A DNA stretch of 7,672 nucleotides from positions 1-7,672 of the forward strand of contig CAJFUH010000235.1 in the NCBI GenBank assembly GCA_904420155.1, in the 5' to 3' direction. Each line of letters opens with the position of its first letter. The first letter of the stretch is position 1. Below, piece by piece: positions 1 to 5,213 of the stretch. The position numbers were made by a program, and so were the translations under genes. A model generated the notes under the pieces. The model did not search any database. It was not told the origin of the DNA and saw nothing but the letters and a program-made list of their open reading frames with translations. The stretch is from an uncultured Clostridia bacterium. GTDB lineage: Bacteria > Bacillota > Clostridia > Oscillospirales > Acutalibacteraceae.

Positions 1-29
1 CCCCAGAATCACAAAAGCTCAGGAGGGGA

Positions 30-58
30 GGCCAAACCGTCCGGGGGACGGTTTGGCC
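30..58. repeat. Perfect 13-bp inverted repeat (hairpin 1)
   Basis: GGCCAAACCGTCC (30-42) is followed by GGG (43-45) and the exact reverse complement GGACGGTTTGGCC (46-58). This would form a very stable 13-bp hairpin with a 3-nt loop. No T-tract follows, so it is not a canonical intrinsic terminator. It sits at the left edge, possibly 3' of a gene that ends before or near the window start. Its role (mRNA 3' stabiliser, REP-like element or Rho-assisted termination) is not decided by the sequence. Confidence 0.75.
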
Positions 59-59
59 G

Positions 60-86
60 TGGGGAACCCTAGCGAGGGGTTCCCCA
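60..86. repeat. Inverted repeat of 10 bp (hairpin 2)
   Basis: TGGGGAACCC (60-69) pairs with GGGTTCCCCA (77-86), leaving a short loop TAGCGAG (70-76). It begins one base after hairpin 1 ends, so the two form a tandem pair. The following bases (TTCTCTACCC) are not a T-tract. The structure is clear, but whether it ends transcription of an upstream gene is unknown. Confidence 0.7.
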
Positions 87-235
87 TTCTCTACCCACAG
101 GTGTAATTTGATAAAGGATATTACCTTTTTCGACAGCCTGAGCCGTCCCAAAAGGGGCGGAGGCATGCGGAGAAGGGTTGATACGCCTTTTTTCGGAAAA
201 TCGATACTTTAGCATAAAAATATGGAGGGCTCATC
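87..235 (+). promoter_or_regulatory. gyrB upstream region with hairpin and possible promoter
   Basis: No gene is convincing here. A hairpin with a 7-bp stem including one G-T pair lies at 143-160 (CCGTCCC, loop AAAA, GGGGCGG). A weak sigma-A-like promoter can be proposed: -35 TTGATA (178-183) and -10 GATACT (203-208, four of six matches) with a long 19-bp spacer. The spacer contains TTTTCGGAAAA (190-200), which resembles the palindrome in the gyrA promoter spacer. A related TTTTTCGACAG lies at 126-136. The predicted transcript would begin about 20 nt before the gyrB start codon. The hairpin is solid; the promoter is tentative. Confidence 0.35.
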
Positions 236-2176
236 TTGGAAAACAACGAGATTTCTCAGACAAACCAGAATTATGGCGCAAATGAGATCCAGGTCTTGGA
301 AGGCCTGGAAGCGGTGCGCAAACGTCCCGGCATGTACATCGGGTCGACGGGTCCCAAAGGGCTGCATCATCTGGTGTACGAGATTGTGGACAACGCCATC
401 GACGAGGCGCTGGCCGGCTACTGTGATAAGATCGACGTCAAGATTTTGCCCGGCGACATCATCAGCGTATACGACAACGGCCGCGGTATCCCGGTGGACA
501 ATCACCCCAAAATGGGCATCCCTGCGGTGACGGTGGTATTTACCATCCTGCACGCGGGCGGAAAATTCGGAGGCGGCGGATACAAGGTATCAGGCGGCCT
601 GCACGGCGTGGGCGCTTCGGTGGTAAACGCGCTGTCCGAGTGGCTGGAGGTAGAGGTATGCGACGGAAAACATATCTACCGCCAGCGTTTTGAGCGGGGA
701 AACACGGTAACCGACTTGGAGATCATCGGGGATAGTGACGTCCGGGGGTCCCGCGTCACGTTTAAGGCGGACCCGGAGATCTTCAAAGAGACCACGGTGT
801 ACGATTACGAGACGTTGGAGACCCGTCTGCGGGAGCAGGCGTTCCTCAACGCGGGTGTCCATATCGAGCTGCGGGACGAGCGCGACCCGGATAACGTGTT
901 ACAGCAGAATTTCTGCTATGAAGGCGGCGTGTCCAGCTTTGTGGAGTATATCCACAAAAAGCGGTCCCTGGAAGTGGTGCACGACGACGTCATCCAGTTT
1001 TCAGCTTCCCTGCCGGACGACAGCGCCCAGGCGGAAATCGCCATGCAGTACAACGACAGCTACAACGAGCTGATCCTTTCCTTTGCCAACAATATCCATA
1101 CCACCGACGGCGGCACCCATGAGGACGGATTTAAGCGCGCCCTTACAGCGGTGATGAACGATTACGCAAGGAAATATAATATCCTCAAGGAAGGGGATAA
1201 AAACCTGTCCGGCGAGGACGTCCGCGAAGGCTTGACCGCCATCATCAGCGTCAAGGTGAAAGATGCGCAGTTTGAAGGGCAGACCAAGGCAAAATTGGGA
1301 AATACCGAGATCCGCGGGCTGGTATCCAGCATGGTTACCGATAAACTGAAAACCTACCTGGAGGAAAACCCGGCTACCGCCAAGGCGATTTTTGAAAAAG
1401 CGCTGGCCGCGTCCAGGGCCAGGGAGGCCGCGCGCAAGGCCAGGGAACTGGTACGGCGCAAATCCGCGCTGGAGACCGCCGCTCTGCCTGGCAAGCTGGC
1501 CGACTGCCAGTCCCGCAACCCGGAGGAAACGGAAATCTACATCGTAGAGGGCGATTCTGCCGGCGGGTCCGCCAAGGGAGGGCGAGACCGGAAATTCCAG
1601 GCCATCCTTCCGTTGTGGGGCAAGATGCTCAACGTGGAAAAGGCGCGCCTGGACCGGGTATACGGCAACGATAAATTAATGCCCGTCATCACCGCCCTGG
1701 GATGCGGCATTGGGGACGAGTTTGACCTTTCCAAGCTGCGGTACGGCAAAGTCATTATCATGGCGGATGCGGATGTGGACGGTTCCCATATCCGGACCCT
1801 TCTGCTTACGTTCTTCTTCCGGTTTATGAAGCCGCTGATTGAGCAGGGTCATATCTACATCGCGCAGCCTCCCCTGTACCGCTTGACCAAGGGCAAGAAC
1901 AACCACCGGTACGCCTTCTCCGACCGGGAGAGGGACGCTATCATCGCCGAAATGGGAAGCTGCGAGATCCAGCGCTACAAGGGCCTGGGTGAAATGGACA
2001 GCGAACAGCTTTGGGAAACCACCATGAACCCGGAAACCCGTACCATGCTGAAAGTGGAGCTGGAAGACGCGGCCGCGGCGGACGAGACCTTTACCATCCT
2101 CATGGGAGATAAGGTAGAGCCCCGCCGGCTGTTTATTGAAAAGAACGCCAAGTATGTGGTTAATTTGGATGTTTAA
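236..2176 (+). CDS. gyrB: DNA gyrase subunit B
   Basis: This is the ATP-hydrolysing subunit of gyrase. It captures DNA and drives strand passage as an A2B2 complex with GyrA. The 646-aa length fits the Firmicutes short form, which lacks the insert found in enterobacterial GyrB. The N-terminal GHKL ATPase domain shows the predicted general base E49, Mg-binding N53, adenine-contacting D80 in DNGRGIP, and the ATP lid GGLHGVGASVVNALS (120-134). The transducer follows (about 235-405). The TOPRIM domain has EGDSAGG (438-444) and DADVDG (511-516), giving metal ligands E438, D511, D513 and D515. The C-terminal QRYKGLGEMD (579-588) is typical. The start is TTG: GGAGGG (224-229) lies 6 nt upstream and no better in-frame ATG exists. 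An unusual residue is W461 in LPLWGK, where Lys or Arg is usual. Identity is certain. Confidence 0.98.
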   Translation: MENNEISQTNQNYGANEIQVLEGLEAVRKRPGMYIGSTGPKGLHHLVYEIVDNAIDEALAGYCDKIDVKILPGDIISVYDNGRGIPVDNHPKMGIPAVTVVFTILHAGGKFGGGGYKVSGGLHGVGASVVNALSEWLEVEVCDGKHIYRQRFERGNTVTDLEIIGDSDVRGSRVTFKADPEIFKETTVYDYETLETRLREQAFLNAGVHIELRDERDPDNVLQQNFCYEGGVSSFVEYIHKKRSLEVVHDDVIQFSASLPDDSAQAEIAMQYNDSYNELILSFANNIHTTDGGTHEDGFKRALTAVMNDYARKYNILKEGDKNLSGEDVREGLTAIISVKVKDAQFEGQTKAKLGNTEIRGLVSSMVTDKLKTYLEENPATAKAIFEKALAASRAREAARKARELVRRKSALETAALPGKLADCQSRNPEETEIYIVEGDSAGGSAKGGRDRKFQAILPLWGKMLNVEKARLDRVYGNDKLMPVITALGCGIGDEFDLSKLRYGKVIIMADADVDGSHIRTLLLTFFFRFMKPLIEQGHIYIAQPPLYRLTKGKNNHRYAFSDRERDAIIAEMGSCEIQRYKGLGEMDSEQLWETTMNPETRTMLKVELEDAAAADETFTILMGDKVEPRRLFIEKNAKYVVNLDV

Positions 2177-2271
2177 TACTATTTGTATTTTTTTAATAAA
2201 AAAAAAAATACAAAGTGTTATTTATCCTATCTGTTATTTTAATATTTCTTTATACATAAAGGAGAGTGTAT
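2177..2271. repeat. AT-rich spacer with 13-bp A/T palindrome
   Basis: Bases 2177-2260 contain only 11 G or C in 84, against GC-rich neighbours. Immediately after the gyrB stop, TTTGTATTTTTTT (2182-2194) pairs exactly with AAAAAAATACAAA (2202-2214) across a 7-nt loop. This is not a canonical terminator because the stem has little GC and no T-tail follows. The segment probably also holds the promoter for the next genes: TTTAAT at 2238-2243 is a possible -10, but no good -35 is visible. The Shine-Dalgarno AAAGGAG (2258-2264) of the following gene lies at its right end. Confidence 0.6.
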
Positions 2272-2997
2272 ATGGACGGCTATGGGAGTAGCAGGCCCAT
2301 CCTCAAACAGGATGGGCAGGAAGAAGACCGAAAAAAGCAGCAGTTGGAACAGGAATTGGCCCAGGTATTGAAAGAGGCGGAGGAGACGGAACGGGAGGAA
2401 CAGGCCCGGGAAGAGGAAGAATCCCCGGACTGGGACGGTTCCGAGGCCGAATACGTCCCTGACGACGACGCCGAAGTATATGAAGAGGTCCGCCCGGGGA
2501 TTGGGCTCAATTATGTGCTCCGTCCGGAGGAAGTCTATGAATGCCTGAAACGAAGCGGGTTTTGTAAAACCAGCGGAAAACGAGCCGCAGTGGAATGCGT
2601 ACTACTGGGGATTTGCGCAGTGGCGTGTATGGCGGCGTATTTGATCCAGCAAAACATCCACGGCCTGATCCTAGCGGCCTTATGTCTGGCGCTGATTGCG
2701 GTGGTATGCCTGGTCCCTTATTGGGGCATGAGACGGCACGCCCGCCGGATTGCCAACGGCAAAGAACTGCACGTGGAGATCTATCCGGACGAATTGCAGG
2801 TAGGCCGGGGGGACGGACAGTGGGAAATTCCTTTGGACGGCACCAGCATGCTGGAAGAATATGAGGAATTGATGGTCGTTTCCACACCCCATAAGAAAAT
2901 GCTGTGCATCCCCATGCGCAGCGTGGAACCCAACGTGCTGCCGGATGTACAGGCTATGCTGCTGGCGGGGACAAGGCCGGCCAACGAGGAAGAATAG
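2272..2997 (+). CDS. YcxB-like membrane protein with acidic N-terminal extension
   Basis: The 241-aa protein has no known function. Residues 15-52 are very rich in Glu, Gln, Lys and Arg and look like a charged helix or coiled coil; residues 50-72 are acidic and probably disordered. Two hydrophobic segments follow at about 105-126 and 131-151, separated by a very short turn. The soluble C-terminal part (about 160-232) has the YcxB-like pattern: a strand, a central acidic EEYEEL stretch and LCIPMRSVEPN (211-221), where other members have IPK plus a basic or polar residue. I chose ATG 2272 because AAAGGAG (2258-2264) is 7 nt upstream. A GTG at 2266 is in frame but overlaps that ribosome binding site. 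The protein is probably anchored in the inner membrane with both ends cytoplasmic. The family assignment rests on pattern and on similarity to the two related genes downstream. Confidence 0.75.
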   Translation: MDGYGSSRPILKQDGQEEDRKKQQLEQELAQVLKEAEETEREEQAREEEESPDWDGSEAEYVPDDDAEVYEEVRPGIGLNYVLRPEEVYECLKRSGFCKTSGKRAAVECVLLGICAVACMAAYLIQQNIHGLILAALCLALIAVVCLVPYWGMRRHARRIANGKELHVEIYPDELQVGRGDGQWEIPLDGTSMLEEYEELMVVSTPHKKMLCIPMRSVEPNVLPDVQAMLLAGTRPANEEE

Positions 2998-3003
2998 GCG
3001 GCT

Positions 3004-3030
3004 GCGGCGGGCGTGACGTCCTGCCCGCGC
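3004..3030. repeat. GC-rich intergenic hairpin
   Basis: GCGGGC (3007-3012) pairs with GCCCGC (3023-3028) across a 10-nt loop that contains the palindrome GACGTC. Two more pairs are possible with a bulge. It lies 9 nt after the stop codon of the first YcxB-like gene and has no T-tract, so it may stabilise or separate message segments rather than terminate. Confidence 0.4.
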
Positions 3031-3068
3031 CGGCCCGAAAACAGATTGCTTAGAAAGGAACGTATCCT

Positions 3069-3500
3069 ATGTATGCAGACAGTACCATTGTGGTCCGCTA
3101 TGCGGAGACCGACCAAATGGGCATCGCCCATCATTCGGTCTATCCCATCTGGTATGAGGTGGCCCGCACGGACCTGATCAAAAAGCTGGGGATGCATTAC
3201 TCTGAAATGGAAGCCATGGGCGTTATGCTGCCCTTGACGGATATGGAAAGCCATTACCACCAGGCGGCCAAATATGAGGACGAATTGACCGTCCGGGCAA
3301 GGGTAGAAAAAATGAGCGCAGCCAGGATCCGGTTTTCTTATGAAGTGTTCCGGAAAGGGGAGGAAACCCCCATCAATACCGGCGCTACCGCCCACGGTTT
3401 TGTGGATTCCCATACCTTCCAGCCCATCAACCTGAAGAAAAGGTATCCGGACCTGTATGCCCTGCTGTCCAAAGCCATGGAAAAGGATGAGATCCGGTAA
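3069..3500 (+). CDS. Acyl-CoA thioesterase, 4HBT/YbgC-like hotdog fold
   Basis: The 143-aa protein is predicted to hydrolyse the thioester of an acyl-CoA or acyl-ACP; the acyl chain cannot be told from sequence. The N-terminus carries the 4-hydroxybenzoyl-CoA thioesterase signature RYAETDQMGIAHHSVY (10-25), followed by a helix containing WYEVARTDLIKKLG (28-41). D15 and H22 are spaced like the catalytic Asp and His of YbgC proteins (Asp, seven residues, His). The later strands LTVRARVEKM and RIRFSYEVF and the length fit a single hotdog domain, which works as a dimer or tetramer. No signal peptide or membrane segment is seen. AAAGGA (3054-3059) lies 9 nt before ATG 3069. It is followed after 15 nt by a YcxB-like gene, so co-transcription is likely. 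Family is sure; physiological substrate is not. Confidence 0.92.
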   Translation: MYADSTIVVRYAETDQMGIAHHSVYPIWYEVARTDLIKKLGMHYSEMEAMGVMLPLTDMESHYHQAAKYEDELTVRARVEKMSAARIRFSYEVFRKGEETPINTGATAHGFVDSHTFQPINLKKRYPDLYALLSKAMEKDEIR

Positions 3501-3515
3501 GGAGGAAGACCGACC

Positions 3516-4079
3516 ATGCCTACCTTTTACGAAGGGTCTGTAGGGACTGTGGAAACGGAGATAACCCGGGAAGAATTTACCGCTGCCTGGCGGCTGGACC
3601 AGGAACGCAACGGCCGGCTAAAGAATATAGGGGTGAAACGGGCGGCCGCTATGGCGGTATTTTTAGCGGTCATTTTTTGGGGGATCCCCTCATATTCCCG
3701 TTATTTTGCCACCGTATGGGCGCCGCTGATCCTGGCGGCGGGATGCGGGGCTGTCCTCGTTTATTATGGGATCCTTCTCCCGCGCTGGGTGGAACAGCAG
3801 GGGGAAGCGTGTTTTGATTCCCAGGTGCTGTTGGGAAAACCATGTGAAGTACAGTTATACCGGGACAGCTATATCATCAAAAATGCCTGGGAGACGATTA
3901 CCGGCCATTGGACGGACAATACTGCCTGCATAGAAAACGCCGACCTGTTTGTGATAACGGGGGGATGGGACCGGAATCTGCTGGTTATTCCCAAAAGGAG
4001 CCTTTGTTCCGGGCAGGCGGAAGTTTTTCACGCCCACTTTGAACGGACTTTTGCCAAAAGGTTCTTTGTCAGGACATAG
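3516..4079 (+). CDS. YcxB-like two-segment membrane protein (second copy)
   Basis: This 187-aa protein has no assigned function. After a short charged N-terminal part with the helix EITREEFTAAWRLDQERNGR (15-34), there are two membrane segments at about 42-58 and 68-88. A soluble C-terminal domain (about 95-187) follows. It contains the YcxB-like run YIIKNAWETITGHW (119-132), an acidic turn ENADLFVI (140-147) and VIPKRSL (157-163). The ribosome binding site AGGAGGA (3500-3506) overlaps the last base of the thioesterase stop codon and lies 9 nt before ATG 3516, pointing to translation from a shared transcript. Compared with the first copy it lacks the acidic extension. Similarity to the other two copies is in layout and a few motif residues rather than close identity, so duplication would be old. 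Assignment to the YcxB family is by pattern only. Confidence 0.75.
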   Translation: MPTFYEGSVGTVETEITREEFTAAWRLDQERNGRLKNIGVKRAAAMAVFLAVIFWGIPSYSRYFATVWAPLILAAGCGAVLVYYGILLPRWVEQQGEACFDSQVLLGKPCEVQLYRDSYIIKNAWETITGHWTDNTACIENADLFVITGGWDRNLLVIPKRSLCSGQAEVFHAHFERTFAKRFFVRT

Positions 4080-4111
4080 GGCCGGTCCTTTTGCGGAAAG
4101 GGAGGCAAAAC

Positions 4112-4663
4112 ATGGAGATGGAAAAACCGTTGGCGGATGTGAGTTACTTGCCGGTGCAGGAGGATTATGAAGCGTTCCAGGCCGCAAAAAGGCGGTGGCG
4201 CGCTACACCCAAAGAAAAACTGCTTACCCGGGCCGTAGGGCTTGTGTTTTTCGCAGTTTCCGCCGTTTTTTTCCTGTACAGCCTGGCCTTTGCCCCGGGG
4301 GAATGCGCCGTATGGGGACTGCTGATGGCGGCGGGCGCCGTTATCGCCTGCTACCGGGATTTGCTGGAACCCTATGTGGTGCGGATGCAGGCGCGTGCCC
4401 AGTTCCCCGCTGTACAGCGTCAGATGGTATCCCAGTCGGTGGAATTATATAGCCGGCATATGAAGATCCAGACAGACCGGTACCAGGCGGACTTGCCTTA
4501 TGAGATGCTGTACCGGGCGGTGGAGACAGAAAAACTGTACCTGTTGTGCCTGGGAAACGAGGAGATCCGTTTTATCCCCAAACGGGTAATGACGAGGGAA
4601 CAGTGTGAACGGTTTACGCAGGTGTTAAAGGAACGGATACAGGAGCGGTACCAAATTCTCTAA
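4112..4663 (+). CDS. YcxB-like two-segment membrane protein (third copy)
   Basis: The 183-aa protein shows the clearest YcxB-like pattern of the three. It has an N-terminal charged helix (17-38) and two membrane segments at about 41-60 and 64-81. The soluble domain contains MKIQTDRYQADLPYEMLYRA (117-136), VETEKLYLLCLGNEEIRF (137-154) and IPKRVMTREQCERFTQVL (155-172). The alternation of strand, YEML helix, acidic ETEKLYLL and IPK-R followed by a final helix is the family layout. I chose ATG 4112 because GGGAGG (4100-4105) lies 6 nt upstream; an in-frame TTG at 4091 precedes that site and lacks its own. It follows the second copy by 32 nt and is followed 17 nt later by an intrinsic terminator, so it is the last gene of the unit. 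Function unknown. Confidence 0.8.
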   Translation: MEMEKPLADVSYLPVQEDYEAFQAAKRRWRATPKEKLLTRAVGLVFFAVSAVFFLYSLAFAPGECAVWGLLMAAGAVIACYRDLLEPYVVRMQARAQFPAVQRQMVSQSVELYSRHMKIQTDRYQADLPYEMLYRAVETEKLYLLCLGNEEIRFIPKRVMTREQCERFTQVLKERIQERYQIL

Positions 4664-4680
4664 AATGGAAAAGCGTCAGG

Positions 4681-4704
4681 AAGGGAGCCCCGGCTCCCTT
4701 TTTT
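4681..4704 (+). terminator. Rho-independent terminator after YcxB-like genes
   Basis: AAGGGAGC pairs with GCTCCCTT around a CCCG loop (4681-4700), and six T residues (4699-4704) follow the stem. It starts 17 nt after the third YcxB-like stop codon. It should end the transcript of the gene group before gyrA, which has its own promoter downstream. A partial look-alike (AGCCGGAGCCCTTTT) follows within 30 bp but folds poorly. Confidence 0.9.
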
Positions 4705-4974
4705 AGTTATTTGGGAAAAGCCGGAGCCCTTTTGTTGAACCCTTCCCCGGGCTTGCGGAGAAACCACACGGTCCGGATGTTTTAATGGGGCGGACGGTTT
4801 GCAAACGGTTTTCGATTCCGTCGAAAATCTTTTCCAGCGGGATTACCGCGCTAATTTTCCGGCCAAGCTAACATAGGAAAATAAGGTCTTATCGCTTTTT
4901 CGAAAACAGGAAATATTTTTTCGAAACAGACGAACGGAGCGCACGGAAAAAGCACTGAAAAGCCGCTGGGAGCG
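4705..4974. other. Non-coding interval upstream of gyrA promoter with TTTTCGA repeats
   Basis: I see no credible gene here on either strand. The interval holds a 10-bp palindrome GTTTGCAAAC (4797-4806). An inverted repeat follows: TTTTCGA (4809-4815), loop TTCCG, TCGAAAA (4821-4827). Two near-identical direct copies come next: TTTTTCGAAAACAG (4896-4909) and TTTTTTCGAAACAG (4916-4929). The CG centres of the two direct copies are 21 bp apart, about two helical turns, so a protein could bind both on the same face of the DNA. These are candidate operator sites for gyrA; the binding protein is unknown. Confidence 0.5.
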
Positions 4975-5003
4975 TTGCGTTTTTCCGGAAAAAATGCTAT
5001 AAT
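4975..5003 (+). promoter_or_regulatory. gyrA promoter (extended -10) with palindromic spacer
   Basis: A -35 element TTGCGT (4975-4980) and a perfect -10 TATAAT (4998-5003) are separated by 17 bp. TGC directly before the -10 makes it an extended -10, so a strong housekeeping-sigma promoter is expected, with transcription starting near 5010. The spacer is largely the perfect 14-bp palindrome TTTTTCCGGAAAAA (4980-4993), a natural place for a repressor site or for a spacer whose twist responds to supercoiling. The predicted leader before gyrA is about 205 nt. Confidence 0.8.
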
Positions 5004-5020
5004 AAGATATTCGATCAACT

Positions 5021-5064
5021 AGGCCCAAAGGGGGTCGCAGACCGCCCCGTGCGGGCCTTTCTTT
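5021..5064 (+). terminator. Terminator-like hairpin in gyrA leader (possible attenuator)
   Basis: AGGCCC (5021-5026) pairs with GGGCCT (5053-5058). Inside it, GGTC (5033-5036) pairs with GACC (5040-5043) around GCA, and GGG (5030-5032) can pair with CCC (5045-5047). The stem runs into a T-rich TTTCTTT (5058-5064). It begins about 11 nt after the predicted start of transcription. It could act as an attenuator, end a short RNA of about 55 nt, or simply protect the 5' end. The T-tract is interrupted by one C, so termination may be partial. Confidence 0.45.
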
Positions 5065-5167
5065 GTGGTTCGGAACATGTCGGAAAGCTTGTCCCGTCAA
5101 AGGTTCCAAGGGACAAAAAAGCAGCTCCCTTGCTGATGCGAATACAAAAAAGACCAACTGAAATTGA

Positions 5168-5194
5168 CGCGCCGGATCTGGATTTCCCGGCGCG
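5168..5194 (+). promoter_or_regulatory. Hairpin next to gyrA ribosome binding site
   Basis: CGCGCCGG (5168-5175) pairs exactly with CCGGCGCG (5187-5194) around an 11-nt loop. The stem ends 6 nt before the ribosome binding site AGAGGG (5201-5206) of the TTG start at 5214. Such a stem could stall or guide ribosomes, but it leaves the binding site itself unpaired. Confidence 0.5.
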
Positions 5195-5213
5195 GGAAAA
5201 AGAGGGTGTTCAT

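Larger units (their letters stand above)
5010..5213 (+). promoter_or_regulatory. Long structured 5' leader of gyrA
   Basis: The leader has three separate foldable parts. The first is a terminator-like hairpin at 5021-5058. The second is a central region where GGAAC (5072-5076) can pair with GTTCC (5103-5107), and TTGTCCC (5089-5095) with GGGACAA (5110-5116). These two pairings cross, so they form a pseudoknot or exclude each other. The third is a GC-rich hairpin at 5168-5194 just before the ribosome binding site. No known riboswitch or T-box consensus was recognised. A 19-codon reading frame (5077-5136) starts with ATG but lacks a ribosome binding site. Confidence 0.45.

Noticed and set aside
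3..212. Open frame without stop from the left edge on the + strand
   Set aside because: It runs through both hairpins and the gyrB leader, has no start codon evidence, and gives an Arg/Gly-rich product without familiar motifs. The end of an upstream gene cannot be excluded but is not supported.
2222..2258. DnaA-box-like sequences in the AT-rich spacer (possible origin)
   Set aside because: Only one 8-of-9 match (TTATACATA) and one 6-of-9 match are seen. An origin needs a cluster, and AT-rich DNA gives such matches by chance.
4706..4740. Second terminator just after 4704 (AAAAGCCGGAGCCCTTTT)
   Set aside because: Only the outer AAAAG/CTTTT pairs form, with a large loop and a short T-run. The structure is too weak beside the clear terminator at 4681-4704.
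5077..5136. 19-codon upstream reading frame in the gyrA leader
   Set aside because: It has an ATG and a stop but no ribosome binding site. The length is within chance, and there is no run of a single amino acid that would suggest a leader peptide.
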